Assembly: GCF_026341855.1 (NCBI RefSeq)
Contig: NZ_JAPENW010000001.1
Location: 4,331,001-4,395,000, forward strand
DNA from: Streptomyces sp. NBC_00568
GTDB lineage: Bacteria > Actinomycetota > Actinomycetes > Streptomycetales > Streptomycetaceae
Length of the DNA: 64,000 nt
Reading direction: 5' to 3'
Shown: piece after piece, positions 33,302-42,756 of the stretch
Layout of the letters: each line of letters opens with the position of its first letter
Numbering within the stretch: position 1 is the first letter of the stretch
Notes under the pieces: model-generated
The model's input: the letters and a program-made list of their open reading frames with translations, nothing else
What the model was told of the DNA's origin: nothing
The model's database searches: none
Position numbers and translations under genes: made by a program

Positions 33302-34905
33302 CTCTCCTTCTGCAGTACGGACAGCGCGGCGATGAGTTCGGCCTGGGGTTCTGGATGGACGTCGAGCGCTTCGAGGGGCGCGAGACGGCGCTCGCGCTCG
33401 GCGTGCAGGGCCGTGTCGATGAGGTCCGTGAGCAGCCGGCCGCCCTTGTCGCGCAGCCGCAGCGCGCCGTGCGCCCCGATCCGCTCGGCGAGCCCCTCAC
33501 CCGCGCTGCGTGCCCTGCGGCCGCCCAGGAGCGCGGTGGCGACCAGCGCGGCCACCACCGCGGCGTCCGGCGCGACACTCTTGTCGAGGTCGCGCACTTC
33601 CTCCTCGGCGTACTCCTCCAGGACGCGCCGCCAGCGTCGTACGGCCAGGCCGATCCGGTGCTCGGCGCTCTCCAGGGCCGGGTCACGATCCGTCAGCCCC
33701 GGCGCTCCCGAGGCCGGTTCGCGGCGCCAGGCCTCGTCCACGCGTTCGTCGGCGGCCGTGACGGAGCACAGCAGCAGGGCGGACAGGCTCTCCACGAGCG
33801 CGTCCAGCAGTTCGTCGGCGGTGCAGTCGAGGGGATAGGCGCGCCAGCGCTTGAGGGCGTCCCCGGAGAGCACGGCCCCGGCCTGCAGACGCCCCTTGGC
33901 GCGCGTGTGTTCGCTGTCGTACGCCCCGTCGACGGCGGCGGTGAGCCGTGTCGCGGCGGCGTACTGCGCGGCGGTGGCGCCGGCCAGTTCCGGCATCCGC
34001 GACTTCAGGGAGTCGAGGACTCCGTGGGCCGTACGGGCCATCGCGCTGTGCCGGGCGCCCGGGTCCTGGGCCTGGTGCGTGAGCCAGGTGCGCAGCGGTG
34101 CGACGGCGGTGGCCGGCAGCAGGCCGCCGCCCCAGGCGGACTCGGGCAGTTCGGGCACGGTGAAGCGGGGTACCTCGCCGAGTCCGGCCTTGGCGAGCAG
34201 CGCGCCGTACTGCCGCGAGACCTCGGAGACCACCTGGTGCGGAACCCGGTCCAGGACCGTCACCAGGGTCGCCTTGTGTTCCTTGGCGGTGCGCAGCAGA
34301 TGCCACGGCACGGCGTCGGCGTACCGTGCGGCCGTGGTGACCATCACCCAGATGTCGGCCGCGCAGATCAGTTCGGCGGCCAGCACGCGGTTGTCGGCCA
34401 CCAGGGAGTCGACGTCGGGCGCGTCGAGGAGGGCGAGGCCGCGGGGGAGTGTGTCGGCGGTCTCGATGCGCAACACCCGCTCCCCGCGGTCGGTGAGGGC
34501 GGGGAGATCGTCGCCGGGTTCCCGATGGGGCACCCACACGCGCGTGAGCTGGGGCAGTACGCGCATGCCGCTGAACCAGTGATGGTCCTCCGGATGGCAC
34601 ACGAGCACCGGCGTACGGGTCGTCGGGCGCAGCACGCCCGCCTCGCTGACCCGGCGCCCCACAAGGGAGTTGACGAGGGTCGACTTGCCCGCACCGGTGG
34701 ATCCTCCGATGACGGCGAGAAGCGGTGCTTCGGGTTCTCTCAACCGGGGCACCAAATAGTCGTCGAGCTGTGCGAGCAGTTCGTCGCGGTTGGCACGCGC
34801 GCGTGGAGCCCCCGCCAGGGGCAGCGGAAAGCGTGCGGCGGCGACACGGTCGCGCAGGGCGGAAAGTGCATCGAGCAGCTGAGGCCGTACGTCCAAGGTC
34901 ACCAC
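33298..34905 (-). CDS. dynA: Dynamin-like GTPase (DynA)
   Basis: A 535-aa GTPase with P-loop GGSTGAGKST, RPTTRTP switch region, G3-like DAPDVDS and VLDRVP at the G4 position. It lacks clear transmembrane segments except a weak hydrophobic patch (VVAALVATALLG). It precedes dynB with a 4-bp overlap. The start is uncertain: GTG codons at 34905 and 34902 give VVTLDVRPQLLD, but no ribosome site precedes them. An ATG at 34944 would add 13 residues, also without a site. A leaderless mRNA beginning at a GTG is possible. Confidence 0.8.
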   Translation of the reverse strand: MVTLDVRPQLLDALSALRDRVAAARFPLPLAGAPRARANRDELLAQLDDYLVPRLREPEAPLLAVIGGSTGAGKSTLVNSLVGRRVSEAGVLRPTTRTPVLVCHPEDHHWFSGMRVLPQLTRVWVPHREPGDDLPALTDRGERVLRIETADTLPRGLALLDAPDVDSLVADNRVLAAELICAADIWVMVTTAARYADAVPWHLLRTAKEHKATLVTVLDRVPHQVVSEVSRQYGALLAKAGLGEVPRFTVPELPESAWGGGLLPATAVAPLRTWLTHQAQDPGARHSAMARTAHGVLDSLKSRMPELAGATAAQYAAATRLTAAVDGAYDSEHTRAKGRLQAGAVLSGDALKRWRAYPLDCTADELLDALVESLSALLLCSVTAADERVDEAWRREPASGAPGLTDRDPALESAEHRIGLAVRRWRRVLEEYAEEEVRDLDKSVAPDAAVVAALVATALLGGRRARSAGEGLAERIGAHGALRLRDKGGRLLTDLIDTALHAERERRLAPLEALDVHPEPQAELIAALSVLQKER

Positions 34906-35215
34906 ATGTGAAGAATGCCCAATTTTGGAGTCTTTCTGAAGCATATGGGTATGTCTGCGCGCCGACAGGACACACGGGGCGGAAGGGATGACTGGGGCGC
35001 AGGCATAACGAGTGCACAACACCCGATGCGCGAGACGCCAAAAGCGGTGCACGATTCGTACCTGCCTGCGATTATCAGGACCGCTTCACTGAACCTCCAC
35101 ATCGAGCCACGGAGGCGAAGCACGAGGGACAGGGATGCGGGAGCTCTATCCTTGTCCCCGGCAAGGTCACGGATCAGCCCACACCCGGGCACCAGGACAC
35201 AGGCCGACACACCCG
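34906..35215. promoter_or_regulatory. Intergenic region between dynA and tRNA-Arg
   Basis: These 310 nt hold no supportable gene. They should contain the promoters of dynA (reading left) and of the tRNA gene (reading right). The part next to dynA is AT-rich (34915-34950). Confidence 0.45.
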
Positions 35216-35288
35216 GCCCCCGTAGCTCAGTGGATAGAGCAGGCGCCTTCTAAGCGCTTGGCCGCAGGTTCGAGTCCTGCCGGGGGCG
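35216..35288 (+). tRNA. tRNA-Arg(UCU)
   Basis: A full cloverleaf can be drawn: acceptor GCCCCCG/CGGGGGC, D-arm GCTC/GAGC, anticodon arm GGCGC-CTTCTAA-GCGCT with anticodon TCT, and T-arm GCAGG-TTCGAGT-CCTGC. The discriminator is G. CCA is encoded right after it (35289-35291). It reads the rare AGA codon. It appears intact and is followed by a terminator. Confidence 0.95.
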
Positions 35289-35297
35289 CCAGTCTCC

Positions 35298-35322
35298 GCC
35301 CTCCCCTTTGGGAGGGCTTTTT
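35298..35322 (+). terminator. Intrinsic terminator of tRNA-Arg
   Basis: An 8-bp stem (35298-35305 with 35310-35317) with a cttt loop is followed by ttttt, a classical rho-independent terminator that is rare in this GC-rich window. Confidence 0.9.
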
Positions 35323-35859
35323 GCTGGTCAAGGCATGTTTTGACTCCCGGCACGGGGAACCGGACCGCCTCCAGGCGATTACGGAGCGGGTCCGGCGCTG
35401 TCCGTCTGTCACCGGGTTTCTGCGGGTCGCCGTGTCGCATACGTGCCGAAGTTCTCGTAGGCCCGTCAGAGGAAGCGCGGCGTGGTGTGGCTCGGTCTCG
35501 CCGGTGTTGTCGCCGGTTCGCACACGGTCGAAGTCCTGGAGATCGCCGCGCCGGAAGGCGACAACCGGCCTGCCCGAGGGTCCTTCCGCGGGCACCGCAT
35601 CGGTCCTTGCCCTGTCGCGTCCGAGACGTGGAGTAACGCAGGCCGGAAGCGCAGACGCCGTTCCGGGGGTCCGACGCACACCAGACGCTTCCCCAAGGGA
35701 AGTTCTTCGCTTGTCGGCCCGTCCTGTCCCTGTTGGCGAGCTGTCCTGTAGCTGTCCCAGAGCGTACGTACAACCATTCGGCCGCCGCGTACGTCGTAGG
35801 GCGCAGTTGATCAGATCAATTGCAGGTTGCTCACAGCACGCGCTCGACAACGGAGACCC
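35323..35859. other. Non-coding gap downstream of tRNA-Arg
   Basis: I see no supportable gene in these 537 nt: open frames exist in several phases but lack starts, ribosome sites and codon bias. Base composition is lower in GC than the flanks. A tRNA 3' flank is a common landing site for mobile elements, but I find no duplicate of the tRNA-Arg 3' end within the window. Confidence 0.4.
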
Positions 35860-37314
35860 ATGCACGCCAGACGTACCACCCTCGCTGCTGCCGTGGCCCT
35901 CGTGGCAGCGGTCTGCACACCGCTCCTGACGGCCCCCGGGGCGTCGGCGGCCCCCGCCAAGCTGTCCGACGACTTCAACGGCGACGGCTACCGCGACCTC
36001 GTCATGCTGGGCGGCTCGCACGGCAAGGACGGCCGGGTCACCGTCGTCTACGGCACGTCGTCCGGTCCCGGCACCCGCGTCCAGGTCATCCACCAGGACT
36101 CGGCGGGCATCCCGGGCGTGGTGGAGGCGGAGGACGGGTGGGGAACCGCCGCCGCCACGGCCGACCTCGACCGCGACGGGTACGCCGACCTGGTGGTCTC
36201 CTCGCCCGGCGAGGACGTCGGCGACGTGCAGATGCGCGGCGGGCTGACCGTCGTCTGGGGCAGCGCGACGGGCCTCGGCTCGGGCACGGTCTTCAACTCG
36301 CCGGTCCCGCAGGAGTACGAGGGCTCGGGTGATGTGTTCGGCGAGGACGTGGTGTCCGGCGACTTCGACGGCGACGGGGACCAGGACCTGGCCGTCACCA
36401 GCAACAGCCGGGCGGGCGTGGTCCTCTTGAAGGGTCCCTTCACGCGTACCGGCGGCAAGAGCGGCTGGGACTCCCTGGGCGGCTCCTACGGCTACCTGTG
36501 GGCCGCCAACCTGGTCGCCGGCCGGGTCACCGCGGATGCCGCCACCGACCTGTACATCCTCGGCCGCGACCTCCAGGGCGACACCGGCGACCTGGACCTG
36601 CGGGCCTACTTCCACCGCGGTGGCGGCACCTTCACCCAGCGCGCGGGCGGGCTGCGGGTGCCCGACGACGGGGGCCACCAGGGCGGCGACATCCTCTCCG
36701 TAGGCGACTTCGACAAGGACGGCCACGGCGACCTCGCCATCGGCCGCGGCTACGAGCCGGGCGACGGCGAACGCGGTTACGTCACCGTCCAGTACGGCGG
36801 CCCGAACGGTCCCGACACCGCCCGCAAGCCGGTCAAGTTCACTCAGAACACCACCGGTGTGCCGGGCTCCTCCGAGAGTGAGGACTACTTCGGCTCCGCC
36901 ATCGCCGCCGGCGACGTCAACGGCGACGGCTACGCGGACCTCGCCGTCGGAGCCCGCGGCGAGGACCTCGGCACCAAGCGCGACGCCGGCTCGGTCACCG
37001 TCCTGTTCGGCCGCGCGGGCGGCCTGTCCGGCACCGGCGCCAAGTCCTACACCCAGGACACCTCCGGCATCACCGGCACCGCCGAGACCCAGGATCAGTT
37101 CGGCGCCCACCTCAAGTTCACCGACTACACCCGCGACGGCCGCGCCGACCTCATGATCGACACCAACGAGCAGCTGGGCTACGAGGACCGCTGGGGCCTC
37201 GTCCACCTGCTGAAGGGCTCCGGCTCGGGCATCACGACGACGGGCTCGAAGTCGTACTCCGTGACGTCGCTGAAGCTGTCGTATGCGCGCCTGGGCGGGC
37301 CGTTCGCACGCTGA
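35860..37314 (+). CDS. Secreted FG-GAP/integrin-like beta-propeller protein
   Basis: A 484-aa protein starting at the ATG at 35860 behind ACGGAGA. After the signal peptide (LAAAVALVAAVCTPLL, cleavage near SAA|PAKL) come about seven FG-GAP blades. At least five carry calcium-loop motifs: DFNGDGYRDLV, DLDRDGYADLVV, DFDGDGDQDLAV, DFDKDGHGDLAI and DVNGDGYADLAV. The fold is that of integrin alpha and of many secreted Streptomyces esterase-like proteins. No enzyme domain is attached, so a binding or scaffolding role is likely. The ligand is unknown. Confidence 0.88.
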   Translation: MHARRTTLAAAVALVAAVCTPLLTAPGASAAPAKLSDDFNGDGYRDLVMLGGSHGKDGRVTVVYGTSSGPGTRVQVIHQDSAGIPGVVEAEDGWGTAAATADLDRDGYADLVVSSPGEDVGDVQMRGGLTVVWGSATGLGSGTVFNSPVPQEYEGSGDVFGEDVVSGDFDGDGDQDLAVTSNSRAGVVLLKGPFTRTGGKSGWDSLGGSYGYLWAANLVAGRVTADAATDLYILGRDLQGDTGDLDLRAYFHRGGGTFTQRAGGLRVPDDGGHQGGDILSVGDFDKDGHGDLAIGRGYEPGDGERGYVTVQYGGPNGPDTARKPVKFTQNTTGVPGSSESEDYFGSAIAAGDVNGDGYADLAVGARGEDLGTKRDAGSVTVLFGRAGGLSGTGAKSYTQDTSGITGTAETQDQFGAHLKFTDYTRDGRADLMIDTNEQLGYEDRWGLVHLLKGSGSGITTTGSKSYSVTSLKLSYARLGGPFAR

Positions 37315-37482
37315 CCCACTGACCGCCGATGAGCGACCCACAGCCAGGCCCGTCGGTCGCGGCGTCCACCGACTGTCGCCGTGCCGGTCATCGGCCCAGG
37401 CCGTTCGGGGGACACGCGGGCCTCGGCCGGCGCCTTCCCCGCCCCGCGGGGGCATCCCTTGATGGAACGAAAGGGAGACATG

Positions 37483-37809
37483 ATGGCGCTCTATCTATCG
37501 AGGTTCAGCTACACCCCTGAGACTTGGGCGAGACTGACCGGCCATCCGGAGGACCGCGCACAGGCCGCTCGGTCGTACATCGAGTCCGTCGGCGGGAAGC
37601 TCCATGGCTTCTGGTACGCCTTCGGCACGCACGACGGCTACAACCTTTGGGAAGCTCCGGACAACGTGTCCATGGCCGCGGTTGCGCTGGCGATCAGCGG
37701 AGGCGGCGCGCTCAACTCGTTCGAGACGATTGTTCTCCTGACCGTCGATGAAACGATGGAGGCCCTGCGCACAGCCGAGCAAATCCAGTACCGGGCTCCT
37801 GGCGCGTAG
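37483..37809 (+). CDS. GYD-domain protein
   Basis: A 108-aa protein with the GYD family pattern: N-terminal MALYLSRFSYTPETWARL, GGKLHGFWYAFGTHDGYNLW and VALAISGGGALNSFETIVLL. GYD proteins are small ferredoxin-fold (ABM-like) proteins of unknown role. I choose the second of two adjacent ATGs (37483) because GGGAG lies 5 nt before it; the ATG at 37480 is too close. It is a single gene ended by a very long hairpin. Confidence 0.85.
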   Translation: MALYLSRFSYTPETWARLTGHPEDRAQAARSYIESVGGKLHGFWYAFGTHDGYNLWEAPDNVSMAAVALAISGGGALNSFETIVLLTVDETMEALRTAEQIQYRAPGA

Positions 37810-37906
37810 CGGTCCAGATCAGCTACAGATCCGGGTTCAGGCTCAGGCTGCGTACAGCAGAGAAGTCGTTGCGCGAGTCGCCGTGGGGTCAATTCCCACA
37901 CCCACC

Positions 37907-37965
37907 GCAGACGAGGCAACGGTCCCCGACGTGGATACCAGGTCGGGGACCGTTGCCTCGTCTGC
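37907..37965. terminator. Perfect 24-bp hairpin
   Basis: Arms 37907-37930 and 37942-37965 are perfectly complementary, with an 11-nt loop. It lies between the convergent GYD and DUF1876 genes. It is the longest perfect stem I found in the window. Confidence 0.9.
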
Positions 37966-38044
37966 CGTCCGTGAGTGCCACGGTTCACCGTGGGGGTCAG
38001 GGCATCGGCTCGGGCAGCCGGACGGCGCGAAACGACGCCCCGGG

Positions 38045-38329
38045 TCACCTCAGTGTGTGTGACGTCCTGCCCGATGCCGCGTCGATCTCGTCGTGGGCCT
38101 TGGTCAGCAGTTGCATGGCGAGTTCGTTCAGGGCCCTCGCGCCCGCGACCTCCTCGCCGACCCTGGGCTGGTTCGAGTCGGACGGGTGGCGGCTGGCGTA
38201 CCCGTGGGCACGCACCTCGCTTCCGTCGGGGAGCCGCAGAAGGGCGGCCGCGCGGGTGCGGTGCTCGTCCTCCTGGAATTCCATCTCGACGTGCCAGCCG
38301 ACCGTGGTCCGTGTCTGCGTCTGTGTCAT
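38045..38329 (-). CDS. DUF1876 family protein (dsRBD-like fold)
   Basis: A 94-aa protein: MTQTQTRTTVGWHVEMEF, EDEHRTRAAALLRLPDG, VRAHGYASRHPSDS and EEVAGARALNELAMQLL. This is the pattern of DUF1876, a small actinobacterial family with a double-stranded-RNA-binding-like fold. The start at 38329 follows GGAGGTG at 6 nt; the in-frame GTG at 38338 lies inside that site. The function is not known. Confidence 0.82.
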   Translation of the reverse strand: MTQTQTRTTVGWHVEMEFQEDEHRTRAAALLRLPDGSEVRAHGYASRHPSDSNQPRVGEEVAGARALNELAMQLLTKAHDEIDAASGRTSHTLR

Positions 38330-38884
38330 CGCGATCACCTCCGAAGCCGCCGCCCCCTGGTGAAGCCCCTAGGAGAAGTGTGCTCCTCCGGCCGTCCTGG
38401 CACGAGGCGAGGGCGCGGAGGGTCACGCGACGTGGTGTGCCGGTATCTGTGCTGCGACCGCGACGCCGTCCGATCCGCCGTCCTCGCCCGAGCGATCGCG
38501 ACCGGCCGGAGTGGACCGGGTGGAGCGGACCGGCCGGAGCGGACCGGCCGGAGTGGACCGGGTGGAGGCCGGCGGCGACGGCCGGTGGCGGCATCGCCAC
38601 CCGTGCGGCCGGAGAACGTCCAGGGTCACGGGTTCCCGATGAGACCGGCGGCCCGGTACATCCGCCGCGTACCGCCGGCCCCTCTCCCAGGGGAGTCACG
38701 GCCGTTTCCGGGTGGCGAGCGGTCGGCAGGCCTTCGCGCCGCGAACCGCTGACTGAATGCCGTGTCCGAAAAGTGCAACCTCGCCAGGACGTGCGCGGTT
38801 TGCGGTCGGCAAGTCCTTGCCATGGCGGTGACTTGCCGTCATCCGGCCTTCACGTCGGCGTGAACCGGCCGATAGACCCATGGC
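38330..38884. other. Intergenic region before the subtilase
   Basis: No supportable gene in these 555 nt. It contains the imperfect tandem repeat described separately (38501-38572). The last ~100 nt, including an AT-richer stretch near 38760-38880, must hold the subtilase promoter and leader. Confidence 0.45.
38501..38572. repeat. Imperfect tandem repeat accggccggagygg
   Basis: Four to five units of about 10-14 bp built from accggccgga, gcggacc and gtggaccggg follow each other. They lie in the gap between the DUF1876 gene and the subtilase. Confidence 0.75.
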
Positions 38885-41800
38885 ATGTCCTCCCCCTCTC
38901 AGTCCTCCGCCGTCCGGCGCGGGCGCCGGCGGCTTGTCTCGGCCGCCCTCGCGTTGCCGCTGCTGGCGTCGGGGCTCGCGCTTCTGCAAGCGCCCGCACA
39001 AGCGGCTCCGAGCAAGCCCTCGGTTCCCGCCAGGCCCTCGGCGACCCACAAGGTCACCCTGGTCACCGGCGACGTCGTCACCGTCACCACGATGGCCGAC
39101 GGCAAGCAGACCGCCGACGTCCACCGTCCGGACAGCGCCGTCGGCGGCGTGAAGATCCAGGAGATCAAGGGCGACCTGTTCGTCATCCCGGACGAGGCGG
39201 CTCCGCTGCTGGGCACCGAGAAGCTGGACCGGCGGCTCTTCAACGTCACCGACCTGATCGAGATGGGCTACGACGACGCGAAGTCGGCCGCGGTGCCGCT
39301 GATCGCTGCGTACGCCCAGCCGAAGTCCCGCTCCGCCGTCGAGCCGACGGCCCCCCGCGGCAGCAAACTGACCCGCGAGCTCAAGGGCATCCACGGTGCC
39401 GCGCTGAGCACCGAGAAGCGGCGGGCCCGCACCTTCTGGACCACCGTCGCGCCGCGGGGCAGCGCGAAGTTGGGCGCGGGTGTGTCGAAGCTGTGGCTCG
39501 ACGGACGAGTGAAGGCCAGCCTGAAGGAAAGCGTGCCGCTGATCGGCGCGCCCGAGGCCTGGAAGGACGGCTACACCGGCAAGGGCGTCAAGGTCGCGGT
39601 GCTCGACACCGGCATCGACGTCGACCACCCCGACTTCGCGGGCGTGATCGACGGCACGACCAGCTTCGTGCCGGGCGAGGGCGTCACCGACGTCAACGGG
39701 CACGGCACGCACGTGGCCGGCACGATCGTCGGTTCCGGCGCCGCCTCAGGCGGCGACAACAAGGGCGTCGCCCCCGGCGCCGACCTGTTCGTCGGCAAGG
39801 TGCTCGGCGGCGCGGAGGGCTCCGGCCAGGACTCCTGGGTCATGGCGGGCATGCAGTGGGCCGCCGAGTCCGGTGCGGACGTCGTCAACATGAGCCTCGG
39901 CGACTCCTACCCGACCGACGGCAGCGACCCGATGTCGCAGACGGTCGACGCGCTCTCCGAGCAGTACGGCACGCTGTTCGTCATCGCCGCCGGGAACGCG
40001 GGCCCGGAGAGCATCTCCGCCCCGGGTGCGGCCGCGTCGGCGCTGACCGTGGCGGCCACGGACAAGCAGGACCAGCTCGCGTCCTTCTCCAGCACCGGCC
40101 CGCTGGCCTACTCCGGCGGCATGAAGCCGGACATCGCGGCGCCCGGCGTGGACATCACCGCGGCCCGCTCGCAGGACATGACCGACGGCGGTGAGGGCCT
40201 GTACCGCACCCTCAGCGGCACCTCCATGGCCACCCCGCACGTGGTCGGTGCGGCGGCGATCCTGGCCCAGCGCCACCCGGACTGGACCGGCGCGCAGCTC
40301 AAGGAACACCTGATGAGCACCGCGAAGGGCCTGGACGGCGGGTACTCGCCGTACGAGGTCGGAACCGGCCGTGTCGACGTGGCCGCCGCCGTGCGCACCA
40401 CGGTCCGCGGCACCGGATCGCTCTTCTTCGGCAACTACACATGGCCGCACGAGCCGAGCGACGCCGCCGTCACGAAGGACCTGACCTTCACCAACACCGG
40501 CTCCGCCGACGTCACACTGAAGCTGGCGCTGACCGACGACGGCGGCCCCTTCTCGCTGGGAGACACCACGGTGACCGTCCCGGCGGGCGGCACCGCCGCC
40601 GTCCCGGTGACCGGTGACCCGCGAGCCGCCTCGGCAGGCCGGCACGTCGCCTACGTGATAGCCACCGACAAGGCCACGGGGAAGCCCGTGACCCGCACGT
40701 CCGTGGCGCTGCTCAAGGAGGAGGAGCGCTACGACCTGAACATCGAGCTGGTCGGCCGGGACGGCAAGCCCGCCTCCGGCTGGGTCACGATCAACCTGGC
40801 CGGCGACTTCTGGCCGTGGAACGTCTACGTCGACGGCTCGACCACCATGCGGATGGCACCCGGCCTGTACACCGTCGCGGGGTACCTCGACGTGGCCGGC
40901 GAGAAGGCGGACCGCTCCGGTGTGGCCGTGCTGGTCGACCCGGAGACCGTGCTCAAGGACGGTTCCGCCGACGTGGTGCTGGACGCGCGCACGGCACGCC
41001 TGCTGCGGACCGAGGCGCCGCGGCGCACCGAGGACCGCCAGCGCAAGGTCGACTTCAACGTCCACTACAAGGGCCTCGACCCGTACATGGACTACCGCAG
41101 CGCGTACGTGCTGCCGCCCACGTACGACGACGTCTACGTCGCGCCGACGAAGCCGATGAAGCAGGGCGAGTTCATCCTGACCACCCGCTGGCGCAAGGGT
41201 GAGCCGCCGCTCAGCCTGAGCACGCCGGGCGGACGGCTCCGCTTCGAGACGCTGGTGCAGGCAGGCAGCGCCCTGGGCACCCGCACGGACACGCTGGACG
41301 CCGTCTACGCGGGCAACGGCGCGGCGGCCGCTTACGAGAAGCTCAGGGCGAAGGGCAGGCTCGTCGTCGTCGAGCGCAGCGACGAGGTCTCGCCGCAGGA
41401 GCGAGCGGAGGCCGCGGCCGCGGCCGGCGCGAAGGCGCTGATCGTGGTCAACGACGGTGTGGGTGCCCTGATGGAGTACGTCGGCGAATCGGCCGTCCCG
41501 GTCGCCACCGTGCACCGCGACGCGGGCAAGGCCCTCATCGCGATGGCCAAGGCCGGCAAGGTGAAGCTGACCGCGAAGCAGACCGAGTACACGCCGTTCG
41601 TCTACGACCTGACCCGGAACTACCCCGGCCAGGTGCCGGACCGGCCCCTGGTCTACAAGCCGACCCAGAGGGACCTCGCCCGGATCGATGCCCGCTACTA
41701 CTCGGCTACGGACGGCAAGGCGGCGGAAGGCTACCGGTCCGACTTCACCCTCAGCCCGTCGTTCAACCTCCCCGAAGCCGAGTGGCACCCGGGCACCCGT

Positions 41801-42619
41801 ACCGAATGGGTGACCCCGGGCCAGAACTGGAGGGAGTTCCACGCTCAGGGCGTCGACGGAGACCTGCCGTGGGTGATGGTGTCGGGCGACAACACGTATG
41901 CCAAGGGCAGCACCACGCGTCTGGACTGGTTCGCTCCGGCGACCCGGCCCGGCCAGGGCGAGTCCTTCGGTGTGTACAACTCCCGGTGGCAGAACTACAT
42001 GACCTGGAACGTGCAGGCATGGGCCTCCGCCAGCGACAACATGCGGCTGGGCGGCTTCCTGGACTGGGGCGAGACGCCGACCCACCTGCAGGTCTTCCAG
42101 GGCGACCAGCTGATCCACGACAATCCGAACAGCACGGACATGCAGTGGGTGGAGGTGCCGGCGGGCAACCTGCCCTACCGCGCCGTCCTCGACGCGGAGC
42201 GGCCCGGTGACGTCTTCCGGCTGTCGACGCGCACCCACACCGAGTGGACGTTCATGTCCGACACCGTCGACTCGGACTTCTTCGAGCCGTTCTCGGTGCT
42301 GAACCTGAACTACAAGCTGGAGTCGGACCTGCACGGCGACGTGAAGGCCCATGCGACCCAGCGGATCGCGCTCAAGCCGGTGTCGATGGGCCTCGGCACC
42401 GTGCCGGGCAAGGTCACCACGGTGAAGCTGGACGTCTCGTACGACGACGGTGCCACCTGGCAGAAGGTGACCCTGTCCAAGGGCGCCGACGGCTACTGGA
42501 AGGGCTCGTTCAGGACGGCGAAGAAGCCCGGCGGCTTCATCTCGGTCCGCGCGAGCGCCGGGACGGACCGCGGCTTCGGCGTCAAGAACGAAATCATCCG
42601 GGCGTACGGCCTGCGATGA
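38885..42619 (+). CDS. Large secreted subtilisin-like serine protease (S8) with PA domain
   Basis: A 1244-aa protein. Signal peptide (LVSAALALPLLASGLALL, cleavage near AQAA|PSKP), a ~190-residue pro-region, then the S8 domain with catalytic Asp241 (VLDTGIDVDHPDF), His273 (NGHGTHVAG), Asn in AAGNAGPES and Ser447 (GTSMATPHV). A fibronectin/CARDB-like region and, near residues 810-890, a PA-like segment follow (DAVYAGNGAAAAYEKL, VVNDGVGALMEYVG). The last 350 residues are unassigned beta-rich sequence. It would degrade extracellular proteins. A strong terminator and a regulator gene follow; the pair may form a unit. Confidence 0.92.
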   Translation: MSSPSQSSAVRRGRRRLVSAALALPLLASGLALLQAPAQAAPSKPSVPARPSATHKVTLVTGDVVTVTTMADGKQTADVHRPDSAVGGVKIQEIKGDLFVIPDEAAPLLGTEKLDRRLFNVTDLIEMGYDDAKSAAVPLIAAYAQPKSRSAVEPTAPRGSKLTRELKGIHGAALSTEKRRARTFWTTVAPRGSAKLGAGVSKLWLDGRVKASLKESVPLIGAPEAWKDGYTGKGVKVAVLDTGIDVDHPDFAGVIDGTTSFVPGEGVTDVNGHGTHVAGTIVGSGAASGGDNKGVAPGADLFVGKVLGGAEGSGQDSWVMAGMQWAAESGADVVNMSLGDSYPTDGSDPMSQTVDALSEQYGTLFVIAAGNAGPESISAPGAAASALTVAATDKQDQLASFSSTGPLAYSGGMKPDIAAPGVDITAARSQDMTDGGEGLYRTLSGTSMATPHVVGAAAILAQRHPDWTGAQLKEHLMSTAKGLDGGYSPYEVGTGRVDVAAAVRTTVRGTGSLFFGNYTWPHEPSDAAVTKDLTFTNTGSADVTLKLALTDDGGPFSLGDTTVTVPAGGTAAVPVTGDPRAASAGRHVAYVIATDKATGKPVTRTSVALLKEEERYDLNIELVGRDGKPASGWVTINLAGDFWPWNVYVDGSTTMRMAPGLYTVAGYLDVAGEKADRSGVAVLVDPETVLKDGSADVVLDARTARLLRTEAPRRTEDRQRKVDFNVHYKGLDPYMDYRSAYVLPPTYDDVYVAPTKPMKQGEFILTTRWRKGEPPLSLSTPGGRLRFETLVQAGSALGTRTDTLDAVYAGNGAAAAYEKLRAKGRLVVVERSDEVSPQERAEAAAAAGAKALIVVNDGVGALMEYVGESAVPVATVHRDAGKALIAMAKAGKVKLTAKQTEYTPFVYDLTRNYPGQVPDRPLVYKPTQRDLARIDARYYSATDGKAAEGYRSDFTLSPSFNLPEAEWHPGTRTEWVTPGQNWREFHAQGVDGDLPWVMVSGDNTYAKGSTTRLDWFAPATRPGQGESFGVYNSRWQNYMTWNVQAWASASDNMRLGGFLDWGETPTHLQVFQGDQLIHDNPNSTDMQWVEVPAGNLPYRAVLDAERPGDVFRLSTRTHTEWTFMSDTVDSDFFEPFSVLNLNYKLESDLHGDVKAHATQRIALKPVSMGLGTVPGKVTTVKLDVSYDDGATWQKVTLSKGADGYWKGSFRTAKKPGGFISVRASAGTDRGFGVKNEIIRAYGLR

Positions 42620-42630
42620 ACCGCACTGCC

Positions 42631-42660
42631 GGGCCCCGGGGAGTCACCTCCCCGGGGCCC
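42631..42660 (+). terminator. Terminator after the subtilase
   Basis: A perfect 13-bp stem (42631-42643 with 42648-42660) with a tcac loop starts 12 nt after the stop codon. Confidence 0.88.
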
Positions 42661-42756
42661 TTCCCGTCACACCTGCTCCCAGCAGGCACTATTCAGGGTC
42701 CGCCGCCATGGCACATACTCTCCCCGCTGCGGCAAGTGGAAGAAGGTCGGTCGCCG

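Noticed and set aside
35216..35322. tRNA-Arg(UCU) as the attachment site of the island
   Set aside because: No second copy of its 3' end occurs in the window; the island is bounded instead by the 40-bp repeat at 43851 and 54329.
35227..37455. 742-codon minus-strand frame across tRNA-Arg and the FG-GAP gene
   Set aside because: It crosses a tRNA gene and a terminator, and the plus strand carries a signal peptide and calcium-loop repeats.
39746..42352. 868-codon minus-strand frame inside the subtilase
   Set aside because: Antisense shadow; the plus strand has the full catalytic triad of a subtilase.
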